The notes beneath the pieces are model-generated. The model made no database searches and was not told the DNA's origin. It saw nothing but the letters and a program-made list of their open reading frames with translations. Positions 1 through 7,423 of a stretch of 34,019 nucleotides of DNA are shown here, in pieces. The stretch is from Reyranella sp. (GTDB taxonomy: Bacteria; Pseudomonadota; Alphaproteobacteria; Reyranellales; Reyranellaceae). A program made the position numbers and the translations under genes. The stretch is taken from positions 1-34,019 of the forward strand of contig NZ_SCVH01000026.1 of the NCBI RefSeq assembly GCF_004296935.1, in the 5' to 3' direction. Each line of letters begins with the position of its first letter. Within the stretch, counting starts at the first letter, position 1.

Positions 1-670
1 GGTCGAACTTCTCGAGCTTGCGGCCGTCGAGATGGGTGAGGCGGGCTTTCAGCACCTGCTTCTTGGCCGTGCCGAAAACGGCGTCGACCGTCCAGTATTC
101 GCGGGTCTTGAAGACCTCGATCTCGGCTTCACGCTCGCAAATCAGGCGGAGCGCCACCGACTGCACGCGGCCCGCCGAACGGCTGCCCGGCAGCTTGCGC
201 CACAGCACCGGCGACAGGGTGAAGCCCACCAGATAGTCGAGCGCGCGGCGGGCCATGTAAGCGTCGATCAGCGGCTGGTCGAGTTCGCGCGGGTGGGCGA
301 CGGCGTCCAGCACCGACTGCTTGGTGATGGAGTTGAAGGTGACGCGTTTCACGTCGACTCCGTCGAGCGCCTTCTTGCGTCCGAGGATCTCCTTCACGTG
401 CCAGGAGATCGCCTCGCCCTCGCGATCCGGATCGGTTGCGAGGTAGAGTTTGCCGCCCTTGGTGATGGCCTTGGCGATGGCGTCGAGGCGCTTCTGCGAC
501 TGGGGATCGATCTCCCAGTCCATGGCGAAATCCTCGTCCGGCCGGACCGAGCCGTCCTTGGACGGCAGATCGCGGACGTGACCATAGGAGGCCAGCACGG
601 TGAAACCGGGGCCGAGATACTTCCCAATGGTCTTAGCCTTGGCCGGGGACTCGACGACCAGCACGTCCAT
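1..670 (-). CDS. topA: DNA topoisomerase I, N-terminal part (gene runs off the window start)
   Basis: Type IA topoisomerase that relaxes negatively supercoiled DNA. About 223 N-terminal residues are visible. The protein opens MDVLVVESPAKAKTIGKYLG, the classic start of the TOPRIM domain with its catalytic Glu. The acidic cluster ATDPDREGEAISWHV follows at about residues 94-108, and the R-R-A-L-D-Y-L-V-G and SAGRVQS motifs near 175-200 are typical of the family. I chose the ATG at 668-670 because the family signature begins there; the frame stays open a little further upstream without a better start. The gene follows dprA on the same strand with about 50 bases between them, so the two probably share a transcript. 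The catalytic Tyr domain and C-terminal zinc domains lie outside the window. Identification is secure. Confidence 0.96.
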   Translation of the reverse strand, partial: MDVLVVESPAKAKTIGKYLGPGFTVLASYGHVRDLPSKDGSVRPDEDFAMDWEIDPQSQKRLDAIAKAITKGGKLYLATDPDREGEAISWHVKEILGRKKALDGVDVKRVTFNSITKQSVLDAVAHPRELDQPLIDAYMARRALDYLVGFTLSPVLWRKLPGSRSAGRVQSVALRLICEREAEIEVFKTREYWTVDAVFGTAKKQVLKARLTHLDGRKLEKFD

Positions 671-721
671 CGGCGAAACATGCTCCAGTGAAACATCAAA
701 GGCCGGAGCTAAATCGCTGAT

Positions 722-1777
722 TTACATCAGAGATACGCGGTTACCCCGGTGCCTCTCCAGGCGGCCCTCCAGCTCCAGGGCCAGCAGGACCTCCGCCACG
801 GCGGCGGCGGACACTTGGCACCGGCGCACCAGTTCGTCAACCGCGGTGGGGACCGCCCCCAGGGCTTCGAGCACCTTGGCGGTATCGCCGCTGGGCCGAT
901 TTTGCCCTTTCCGCCCAAGGGGTTGCGTGGTGGTCGAGGGCCAGCCCAAAACATCGAGAATATCGTTGATGTCGCGCACCAAAATGGCCCCATCCCGGAT
1001 AAGGCTATTGGATCCGGCATAGCGCGGGTCCATCGGCGAGCCCGGCACGACGAAGACCTCGCGCCCCTGTTCGGCGGCGCGCTGGACGGTGATCAGGGAG
1101 CCCGACCGGGCGGCGGCTTCGATCACGATCACGCCCGCCGACAGGCCACTCACGATGCGGTTGCGGCGGGGAAACGCCCGGGCGATCGGTGGCGTGCCCA
1201 GGGGAGCCTCGCTCAGGATCAGGCCCTGGGTCGCGATGCGGTCGTGCAGGGCGGCATTCTGCGGCGGGTAGACCTGGTCGACGCCGCCCGCCAGGACGGC
1301 CACGGTGCCGGTGGCCAGCGCCGCTTCATGCGCGGCAGCATCGATGCCGCGGGCCAGTCCCGACGCAATGACAAATCCCGCGCCCCCCAGGGCCGCCGCC
1401 AGCTCGGCCGCGAAGCGCCGGCCGGCCAGGGAGGCGTCGCGGGCGCCCGCCAGCGCCAAGGTCGGGCGCGCAAGCAGCGTGAGATCGCCGATCGCCGACA
1501 GGACCGGCGGTGCGCCGGCGACGGCCGCCAAGGCGGCGGGATAGGCCGAATCGCCGACGACCAGAAAGCGCCCGCCGGCCTGGGCGAGGGCCGCTTCCTC
1601 GCGGTCGATGTTGGCGTCGGGGCAGGTGGCCAGCCGGGCGCAGGCCGCCCGCGCCGAGCCGAAATGGGCGAGCGCTTCGTGGAAGGTCACGGGGCCGATG
1701 CGGGCGCTGCGCGCCAGCCGCAGGCGCGCCCGGCGTTCCTGAGGATCCAACGCGAGACTGTGCGGGCCGTCGAACAT
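722..1777 (-). CDS. dprA: DNA-processing protein DprA (Smf)
   Basis: 351-residue DprA/Smf protein, which binds incoming single-stranded DNA and loads RecA during natural transformation; it is also widespread in bacteria not known to be competent. Residues about 105-285 form the Rossmann-like DprA domain, with ALAGARDAS, ASGLARGIDAAAH, VLAGGVDQVYPPQN, FPRRNRIVSGLS, EAAARSGSLIT and GSNSLIRDGA, all hallmark motifs. Residues about 290-345 are compatible with the C-terminal winged-helix (DML1-like) domain, and an N-terminal helical segment precedes the Rossmann fold. Length is normal for the family. The gene lies directly upstream of topA, an arrangement common in Alphaproteobacteria. The preceding 52 bases are AT-rich and hold a possible promoter. 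Confidence 0.96.
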   Translation of the reverse strand: MFDGPHSLALDPQERRARLRLARSARIGPVTFHEALAHFGSARAACARLATCPDANIDREEAALAQAGGRFLVVGDSAYPAALAAVAGAPPVLSAIGDLTLLARPTLALAGARDASLAGRRFAAELAAALGGAGFVIASGLARGIDAAAHEAALATGTVAVLAGGVDQVYPPQNAALHDRIATQGLILSEAPLGTPPIARAFPRRNRIVSGLSAGVIVIEAAARSGSLITVQRAAEQGREVFVVPGSPMDPRYAGSNSLIRDGAILVRDINDILDVLGWPSTTTQPLGRKGQNRPSGDTAKVLEALGAVPTAVDELVRRCQVSAAAVAEVLLALELEGRLERHRGNRVSLM

Positions 1778-1783
1778 GTCGCC

Positions 1784-1812
1784 ACACTAGGCGAGAATAT
1801 AAATAGTGTAAA
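1784..1812 (-). promoter_or_regulatory. Possible promoter and small dyad upstream of dprA-topA
   Basis: Read on the minus strand, TTTACA (1807-1812) is followed after 17 bases by TAGTGT (1784-1789), a passable sigma-70-like pair in an AT-rich gap of 52 bases. The same place holds a dyad, ACACTA (1784-1789) and TAGTGT (1804-1809), 14 bases apart. The implied transcript would begin almost at the dprA start codon. This is inference from motif matching only; the -10 match is weak. Confidence 0.3.
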
Positions 1813-1829
1813 ACAACCGAAAGTAGTAT

Positions 1830-2753
1830 TCAGCGCAGCTTCGGGTTGAGCGCGTCGCGCAGCCAGTCACCCAGGAGGTTCACCGACAGCGACAGGATCA
1901 CCAGCGCCAGCGCCGGAAAGATCACGATCCACCATTCGCCCGAGAACAGGAAGGCGTTGCCGATGCGGATCAGGGTGCCGAGCGAAGGCTGGGTGGCCGG
2001 CATGCCGACCCCGAGATAGGAGAGCGAGGCTTCGGCGATGACGGCCAGCGCCAGCTCGATGGTGGCGATCACCAGCACCGGGCCCCAGGCGTTGGGCAGC
2101 ACGTGCGCCAGCGCGATCCTCGCACCTGGCACGCCGATGATGCGGGCGGCATTCACGTAGTCCTTGTTCTTCTCGGCCAGCGTCGTGGCCCGCGTGACCC
2201 GCGCGAACTGCGGCCAATAGGCGAAGCCGATCGACAGCACCAGCACCCAGATGGCGACACTGTCGTGGACGCCCTTGGGCAGCATGACGCGTGCCACGCC
2301 ATCCAGCGTCAGCGCGATCAGGATGGCGGGCACGGTGAGCTGGATGTCGGCCATGCGCATGATCACCGCCTCGACCCAGCCGCCGCGGAAGCCCGCGAGC
2401 AGGCCCAGCAGCACGCCGGTCGTCACCGAGAGCAGGATGGCCGCGAGGCCGATCATCAGCGACACGCGGCAGCCGTAGAGGATGGCCGACAGCATGTCGC
2501 GGCCCTGGTTGTCGGTGCCCAGCGGATGCCTGGCCGTGCCGCCCTCGTTCCAGACTGGCGGTGTGAAGGCATCCATCAGGTTGAGCGACTTCACGTCGAA
2601 CGGATCGAACGGCGCCACCCAGGGTGCAAAGGCTGCGCCGACAAAATAGACCAGAGTGACCAGGGCGGCGGCCACGGTGAGCGGCGAGCGGCGGAAGCTC
2701 CACCACATGTCGCTGTCGCGGAAGCGCGCGATGACCGTGCTGCGGTCGTTCAT
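1830..2753 (-). CDS. ABC transporter permease, DppC/OppC type
   Basis: 307-residue inner-membrane permease of the peptide/opine/nickel ABC family. The N-terminus carries the OppC-type region (SPLTVAAALVTLVYFVGAAF, the first membrane helix, then a periplasmic loop ending HPLGTDNQGRD). The HPLGTDxxGRD motif is diagnostic of DppC-like subunits. Further helices follow, and the EAA loop that contacts the ATPase is visible at about residues 195-225 (DYVNAARIIGVPGARIALAH). The ATG at 2751-2753 overlaps the stop codon of the upstream MFS gene in an ATGA arrangement, so translation is probably coupled. Its DppB-like partner is encoded at 3934-4962, with the MFS gene between them. No ATP-binding subunit is present nearby. 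Substrate cannot be told from the sequence. Confidence 0.93.
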   Translation of the reverse strand: MNDRSTVIARFRDSDMWWSFRRSPLTVAAALVTLVYFVGAAFAPWVAPFDPFDVKSLNLMDAFTPPVWNEGGTARHPLGTDNQGRDMLSAILYGCRVSLMIGLAAILLSVTTGVLLGLLAGFRGGWVEAVIMRMADIQLTVPAILIALTLDGVARVMLPKGVHDSVAIWVLVLSIGFAYWPQFARVTRATTLAEKNKDYVNAARIIGVPGARIALAHVLPNAWGPVLVIATIELALAVIAEASLSYLGVGMPATQPSLGTLIRIGNAFLFSGEWWIVIFPALALVILSLSVNLLGDWLRDALNPKLR

Positions 2754-3937
2754 GGTGCCGTCATCCGCCGGCAGAGCAGCGCACCCAGGGCGCCCAGCAG
2801 GGCCAGCACGGCGGCGAGCGGCCCGAAGCCGTCGAAGCCGTCCCAACTGATGATCGCCGCTCCGAGCGCAGCGGCGCCGACCCAGCCGACGCTCGCCGTG
2901 GTGCCGTTCAGCCCCAGGACCGTGCCGCGCACATCCTCCGGCACCGCGGCAAGTGCCGCCATGTAGGAAGGCCGGCCCAGCGCATTCAACAATACATAGA
3001 CGAAGCCCAGTGCGACCGAGACTTCGAGGCTGGGATGCCAGAGGAAGAGGACGAGGGCCGCCGCTGCTGAAAGGGCCATGGCGACGGCGAAGACCATCAG
3101 CCGGTCGCGCAGGCGGTCGGCGAGTTGCCCGCCCAGGATCGTGCCGGCGACGTTGCCGATCGCAAACACCGCGAGCGGCAGGGCGACCTCGATCAACGAC
3201 AGGTGATAGGTCGCCTGCAGGAAGGTGGCAAAATAGACCGCCGCCAGGCCGTAACAGATACGTTCGGCGATGCCGCTGGAGAGGAGTCCCAGCACGCGGG
3301 GCGACAGCGCGGTCCGGAACGAGGGCCGCACCGTCGGGCGCGTATGGCCGGCGGTGCCACGGCCCACCGTGGCGAACAGGCTGACGCAGGCAACCAGGGA
3401 AAGACCGCCGAGGCAGATCAGCCAGCCGCGCCAGCCGATCAGGGAGCCCACGGCCGCCGCCATCGGCACGCCGATCAGCAGGGTGAGCGATTGGCCGCTC
3501 ATCACCCAGCCCAGCGCGCGGCCGCGTTGGCTGTCGGCCACCCGGCCGGAGACCTCGGCGAACGCCACGCCGGTGAAGGCGCCACAGCAGGCGCCAGCCA
3601 CCGTCGCCCACACCCCCACCCAGAAGAACGACCCGGCCAGTGCTTGGGCAACGAGACAAAGGGCCAGCGCGAAGGGCGAGACGACCAGCAGCGGCCGGCG
3701 GCCGATGAGATCGGAGAGCCAACCGCCGAACGCGGAGGCGACGCCCCAGGAGACCGACGTCAGCGACACCAGGTTCGCGACCAGCTGCATGCTGACATCG
3801 AGATCGCGCGCCATGTCGAGCAGGAACGGCGCGCGCGTGGTACCACTCGAGGTGGTGGCGAACGAGCCGAGGCAGGCCGCGGCGATCAGGGCCCATGGCA
3901 TACCGGGGGGCAGGGCACGCGAAGCCAGGATGCTCAT
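2750..3937 (-). CDS. MFS transporter lodged between two ABC permease genes
   Basis: 395-residue major facilitator superfamily membrane protein with about 12 hydrophobic segments. The cytoplasmic loop 2-3 signature appears as GGWLSDLIGRRPLL at about residues 70-83, and a degenerate second copy as GGQLADRLRDRLM in the C-terminal half. This supports the two six-helix bundle fold, probably a drug or metabolite exporter of the Bcr/arabinose-efflux-like group. The start ATG (3935-3937) overlaps the stop of the DppB-like permease gene (ATGA), and its own stop overlaps the start of the DppC-like gene (ATGA). It is therefore embedded in the ABC operon with both junctions translationally coupled. Substrate is unknown. 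The placement suggests it handles the same compound as, or a product of, the ABC importer; that is inference. Confidence 0.88.
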   Translation of the reverse strand: MSILASRALPPGMPWALIAAACLGSFATTSSGTTRAPFLLDMARDLDVSMQLVANLVSLTSVSWGVASAFGGWLSDLIGRRPLLVVSPFALALCLVAQALAGSFFWVGVWATVAGACCGAFTGVAFAEVSGRVADSQRGRALGWVMSGQSLTLLIGVPMAAAVGSLIGWRGWLICLGGLSLVACVSLFATVGRGTAGHTRPTVRPSFRTALSPRVLGLLSSGIAERICYGLAAVYFATFLQATYHLSLIEVALPLAVFAIGNVAGTILGGQLADRLRDRLMVFAVAMALSAAAALVLFLWHPSLEVSVALGFVYVLLNALGRPSYMAALAAVPEDVRGTVLGLNGTTASVGWVGAAALGAAIISWDGFDGFGPLAAVLALLGALGALLCRRMTAP

Positions 3938-4962
3938 CCGCCGGCCGTGCCGAGCTGGGCGCGATCGAGACGGAGCCGCGGATCGATGGTGGCGTAGAGC
4001 AGGTCGACGAAGAAATTGATCGCCACGAAGATGAACGAGACCATCACGAGATAGGCGGCCATTACCGGAATGTCGGCGAACTGCACCGACTGGATGAAGA
4101 GCTGGCCCATGCCCGGCCACTGGAACACCGTCTCGGTGATGATGGAGAAGGCGATCAGGCCACCGATCTGGATGCCGATTACAGTGATCACCGGCAGCAG
4201 CGTGTTCTTGAGCGCGTGACGGAAATGCACGGCGCGGTTCGTGAGGCCGCGGGCGCGCGCGAACTTGATGTAGTCGGTGCGCAGCACTTCCAGCATCTGC
4301 GAGCGCACGAGACGCAGCACCAGGGTCATCTGGAACAGCGAGAGCGTGAAGGCTGGCAGCACGATCGCCTTGAGGCCGGCGGCGGTCAGCAGCCCGGAAT
4401 TCCACCAGCCGAGCTTCACCGTCTCGCCGCGGCCGAAGGACGGGAAGCACCAGTCCGGGGACAGTCCGATCGCCGGCGCCCAGGATTTGCATTCGACCGA
4501 GAAGACATAGATCAGCAGGATGCCGATCACGAAGGTCGGCATGGCCACGCCCGCCAGCGAAAAGGTCATGATCGCGCCGCTGTCGACGGTATGGCGCCGG
4601 AGCGCCGTCACGACGCCGAGCGGGATGCCCATGGCCAGCGCCAGCAGGGCGGCCACCACCACCAGTTCCAATGTCGCCGGCATGCGCTCGACGATCAGGT
4701 CGGAGACCGGCCTGGCCAGACGATAGCTCTTGCCGAAGTTGCCGGTCGTGGCGTTGCCGAGGAAGCGTATGAACTGCACTGCCACGGAATCCTCGAGCCC
4801 GAGGTCGCGTCGCATCTCCTCGCGGTCGGACGTCGACGCCTCCTGGCCGACCATGTTGTTCACCGGGTCGCCGACGAAATTGAACAGCACGAAGCACAGG
4901 AACGAGACCGCCAGCATGACCGCCAGCGACTGCAGGAGACGGGAAACGATGAAAGCCAGCAT
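3934..4962 (-). CDS. ABC transporter permease, DppB/OppB type
   Basis: 342-residue inner-membrane permease. The start MLAFIVSRLLQSLAVMLAVS is the characteristic first helix of DppB/OppB proteins, followed by a periplasmic segment with the family's GDP...LGL...QF...L...GNFGKS pattern at about residues 31-80. The EAA loop (DYIKFARARGLTNRAVHFRH) lies at about 230-250, and the C-terminus carries the helix ending VDLLYATIDPRLRL, also typical. It follows the binding-protein gene in the same direction across a 141-base gap filled by a repeat pair. Its stop overlaps the MFS start. ATPase subunits are not in the window, so the importer must borrow ATPases from elsewhere or they lie in another locus. 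Confidence 0.94.
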   Translation of the reverse strand: MLAFIVSRLLQSLAVMLAVSFLCFVLFNFVGDPVNNMVGQEASTSDREEMRRDLGLEDSVAVQFIRFLGNATTGNFGKSYRLARPVSDLIVERMPATLELVVVAALLALAMGIPLGVVTALRRHTVDSGAIMTFSLAGVAMPTFVIGILLIYVFSVECKSWAPAIGLSPDWCFPSFGRGETVKLGWWNSGLLTAAGLKAIVLPAFTLSLFQMTLVLRLVRSQMLEVLRTDYIKFARARGLTNRAVHFRHALKNTLLPVITVIGIQIGGLIAFSIITETVFQWPGMGQLFIQSVQFADIPVMAAYLVMVSFIFVAINFFVDLLYATIDPRLRLDRAQLGTAGG

Positions 4963-4982
4963 GTCGTCAGGAGGCTTCCTTC

Positions 4983-5028
4983 CCTCCCCACGAAGTGGGG
5001 AGGTGGCCGAAGGCCGGAGAGGTCAGGG
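4983..5028 (-). repeat. Two-hairpin repeat, arm 1 of a head-to-head pair
   Basis: Contains a 9-bp stem, CCTCCCCAC (4983-4991) and GTGGGGAGG (4995-5003), with loop GAA. Directly after it comes a second stem, GGCC (5005-5008) and GGCC (5012-5015), also with loop GAA, and then the tail GGAGAGGTCAGGG. The same order (9-bp C/G stem, short GC stem, GGAG-GGTCA tail) recurs at 5046-5093, 25619-25668 and 26062-26111. It sits in the gap between the binding-protein gene and the permease genes. The strand given is that of the surrounding operon. Confidence 0.85.
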
Positions 5029-5045
5029 CGCGGCGACGAGGCTCA

Positions 5046-5093
5046 TGACCCCTCCACCCGCCGCGCGGGCACCTCCCCCGATGACGGGGGAGG
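5046..5093 (+). repeat. Two-hairpin repeat, arm 2, inverted relative to arm 1
   Basis: Opposite orientation to 4983-5028, only 17 bases away. Stem 1 is CCTCCCCCG (5072-5080) with CGGGGGAGG (5085-5093), loop ATGA. Stem 2 is CCCGC (5057-5061) with GCGGG (5065-5069). The tail reads TGACCCCTCC at the left end. The last two stem pairs differ from those in the other arms yet still pair. The pair 4983-5093 has no gene between its arms. By analogy with REP sequences between malE and malF, it could stabilise the upstream binding-protein message; that function is inferred. Confidence 0.85.
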
Positions 5094-5103
5094 CGGAAGA
5101 GGC

Positions 5104-6684
5104 TCACTTCATCTTCGAGTATTTGAAGTTCGGCGAGTCGTTGGCGAAGATCGGTATGGTCACCTTGTCGCTCATCGCCCACACGATCAGCTGATGGTGC
5201 AGCGGCAGGTACGGCATGTCGGCGACCACGGCCGCCCAGGCGTCGGCGACCATCTTGTCGCGCTTGGCCTGATCGACCTCCTTCAGCATCGCGTCGCTCA
5301 GTTCGTCGAGCTTGGCGTTGCTGTAGCCGGTAAAGTTCCAGCTCCCCACCTTCTTGGCCGCGTCGCTGGTCTGGTACAGGAAGGTGAAGACATAGTGCGA
5401 ATCGAGCGTCGGCACGCCCCAGCCGAGCAGGAAGAAGCTGGTGTCCCTCTTCTGCAGCTTGGGGAAGTGCAGTGTCTTGGAGCGCGCCTGCAAATCGATC
5501 TTGATGCCGATCTGCGCAAGCATGCCCGCCACCGCCTGGCAGATCTGCTCGTCGTTGTTGTAGCGGTCGTTGGGGCAATCGAGCGTGACGCCGAAGCCGT
5601 TGGGATAGCCCGCCTCGGCCATCAGCTTCTTGGCCGCGGCAACGTCGTACTTCTGGCGCTGGTCGAGGGCGGCGGTGTGGCCGTGCACGCCGGGCGACGT
5701 GATCAGGCCGGCGGGTGCTGCGAAGTTGCGCATCACCTTGGCCTTGATCGCATTGATGTCGATCGCCTGGTACATGGCCTGGCGCACGCGCTTGTCGGCG
5801 AACGGGTTCTTGCCCTTGACGTCGGAGTACTTGAGCTCGGCCGAGCCCATGTCGAGGCCAAGGAAGATCGAGCGGACCTGCGCGGTCTCCTCGGTCTTGA
5901 GGCCGGCGGTCTGCTTGATGCGGGCGACGTCCTGCAGTGGCGCGTCGAGCACGAAGTCGACCTGGCCGGAGATCAGTGCGGCGACCCGGGTCGAGGGCTC
6001 CTTGATCGGCGTGTAGACCAGCTCGTCGGGATAGTCCGGGAACTGCGTCTTGCCCCAGTAGGTCGGGTTCTTCGCCATGACGGTGCGCACGTCGGCGTCG
6101 CGCTGCTTCACCATGTAGGGGCCGGTGCCCATGGCGTTGCGCACCGCGTAGGTCTCTTCCTTGTCCTTGTAGCTCTGCGGCTTGACGACGTTGTTCTTCT
6201 CCGCCCATGCCTTGGACATGATCAGGATGCTGGTCGTGTAGTCGGGCAGGATCGGGTTCGGCCCGTTGGTGACGATGTGCACCGTCAGCGGGTCGACGGC
6301 CTTCACTTCCTTGACGCTCGAGATGTAGGCGCGGAAGTCAGACGTCGGCGCCAATGCGCGATTATAGCTGAACACGACGTCGTCGGCGGTGAAGGGCGTG
6401 CCGTCGCTGAACTTGACGTCGGGCCGGAGCTTGAACTCCCAGGTGTCGGGCGCGATCGGCTTCCACGACAGCGCCAGGTTGGGGACCTTCTTGAGTGTCG
6501 GGTCGCGCTGGATCAGCGGATCGTAGACATGCTGGTTCATGGCCGTGGTCGGCCCCTCGTTCTGGGCATGCGGATCAAGGGTGAGGGCGTCGCCCTGGCT
6601 GGCCCAGCGCAGTGTCTTGGCCTCGACGGCCGATGCCAGGCAAAGGGTGGCGGCCGCGAGGGCGGCGATACGAGCAACGAACAT
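5104..6684 (-). CDS. ABC transporter substrate-binding protein, family 5 (peptide/opine/nickel type)
   Basis: 526-residue periplasmic solute-binding protein (SBP_bac_5 family), the receptor of the ABC importer encoded downstream. A Sec signal peptide covers about residues 1-22 (hydrophobic stretch, then AVEA before KTLRWASQGD). Family marks include the early SQGDALTLDPH, the VYDPLIQRDP region, TWEFKLRPDVKFSDGTPFTADDVVFSY at about 80-106, and the late LPLHHQ segment. An AGGAGG Shine-Dalgarno lies 8 bases before the ATG at 6682-6684 and only 2 bases before an in-frame ATG at 6688-6690, so I prefer the inner start. It is the first gene of the cluster binding protein - DppB - MFS - DppC. Ligand unknown. 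Confidence 0.94.
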   Translation of the reverse strand: MFVARIAALAAATLCLASAVEAKTLRWASQGDALTLDPHAQNEGPTTAMNQHVYDPLIQRDPTLKKVPNLALSWKPIAPDTWEFKLRPDVKFSDGTPFTADDVVFSYNRALAPTSDFRAYISSVKEVKAVDPLTVHIVTNGPNPILPDYTTSILIMSKAWAEKNNVVKPQSYKDKEETYAVRNAMGTGPYMVKQRDADVRTVMAKNPTYWGKTQFPDYPDELVYTPIKEPSTRVAALISGQVDFVLDAPLQDVARIKQTAGLKTEETAQVRSIFLGLDMGSAELKYSDVKGKNPFADKRVRQAMYQAIDINAIKAKVMRNFAAPAGLITSPGVHGHTAALDQRQKYDVAAAKKLMAEAGYPNGFGVTLDCPNDRYNNDEQICQAVAGMLAQIGIKIDLQARSKTLHFPKLQKRDTSFFLLGWGVPTLDSHYVFTFLYQTSDAAKKVGSWNFTGYSNAKLDELSDAMLKEVDQAKRDKMVADAWAAVVADMPYLPLHHQLIVWAMSDKVTIPIFANDSPNFKYSKMK

Positions 6685-6810
6685 GGTCATTGCCTCCTGC
6701 AGTTGTTGTGTAGCGACCCTAGCGCACACCCACCTGCTTGACGAGGCCAACCGCAATCGCGTCCTGGAAGAACGGGCGCGCCGCTTCGATGGTGAGTCGG
6801 CGAAGAAGAA
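6685..6810. other. 126-base gap between plsY and the binding-protein gene
   Basis: No complete gene. Read on the minus strand, a frame running on from inside plsY encodes about 30 residues ending AARPFFQDAIAVGLVKQVGVR and a stop at 6719-6721. It has no start of its own and may be chance or the tail of a decayed gene. The Shine-Dalgarno of the downstream binding-protein gene is at the low-coordinate end. I do not see a convincing promoter or terminator. Confidence 0.4.
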
Positions 6811-7413
6811 CTAGGCGCTCTTCTTCTGGCCGATCCTGCTTTCGGTGCCGGCGAGCAGGCGGCGGATATTCTCGTGGTGCTTGGCCCACACCAGCAGCAC
6901 CAGCACCGCCGCCAGCATCGCGACCGGGCGCGGCGCGAACCACCAGGCCGAGGCGGCGGCGATCGCGGTGGCGAGCAGGGTGGCCAGCGAGGAATAGCGG
7001 AAGATCGCGACGATCAGCAGCCACAGGGCAGCTCCGACGGCGGCGACCGGCCAGCTCAAGGCCAAGAACACGCCGAGCACGGTCGCACCGCCCTTGCCGC
7101 CCTTGAAGCCCAGCCACACCGGGAACATGTGCCCGAGCACCGCGCCTGCCCCGGCGCCAACCGCGGCCAGCTGGCCGACCTGGTCGGCAATCAGCACCGG
7201 CACCACGCCCTTCAAGGCGTCGAGCAGCAAGGTCGCCGCAGCCAGGCCCTTGCCGCCGATGCGCAGCACGTTGGTGGCGCCGATGTTGCCGGATCCGACC
7301 TTGCGGATGTCGCCGAGGCCAGCGGCGCGGGTCAGCAGCAACCCGAAAGGAATCGATCCCAGCAGGTAACCCAGCAGGAATGGCCCAAGGAGCAGGATCA
7401 GCGTCGAGACCAT
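6811..7413 (-). CDS. plsY: Glycerol-3-phosphate acyltransferase PlsY
   Basis: 200-residue integral membrane enzyme that transfers the acyl group from acyl-phosphate to glycerol-3-phosphate, the first step of phospholipid synthesis in the PlsX/PlsY route. All three conserved loops are visible. [15 protein letters not shown] near residues 15-30 leads into [13 protein letters not shown] at about 40-55; [17 protein letters not shown] lies near 95-112, and the late [14 protein letters not shown] segment is near 178-192. At least five hydrophobic helices are present. Length is standard. It lies downstream of the pyrB and dihydroorotase-like genes on the same strand, the usual alphaproteobacterial neighbourhood, although dprA, its common next neighbour, is here 5 kb away. 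Confidence 0.96.
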   Translation of the reverse strand: MVSTLILLLGPFLLGYLLGSIPFGLLLTRAAGLGDIRKVGSGNIGATNVLRIGGKGLAAATLLLDALKGVVPVLIADQVGQLAAVGAGAGAVLGHMFPVWLGFKGGKGGATVLGVFLALSWPVAAVGAALWLLIVAIFRYSSLATLLATAIAAASAWWFAPRPVAMLAAVLVLLVWAKHHENIRRLLAGTESRIGQKKSA

Positions 7414-7423
7414 CGCAGTCGGC

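Noticed and set aside
749-1849. A 366-codon plus-strand frame opposite dprA
   Set aside because: It mirrors dprA, which has full family motifs on the other strand. The antisense product is Gly/Arg/Asp-rich and matches nothing known.
4983-5093. Intrinsic terminator after the binding-protein gene
   Set aside because: The stems are strong, but no T run follows on the operon strand and the same structure recurs around the DUF559 gene, so a repeat family is the better description.
3895-6741. A 948-codon open frame on the plus strand
   Set aside because: It lies opposite the DppB-like permease and binding-protein genes. It is rich in His, Arg, Glu and Gln with no recognisable motif, the usual result of reading a GC-rich gene antisense in one particular frame.
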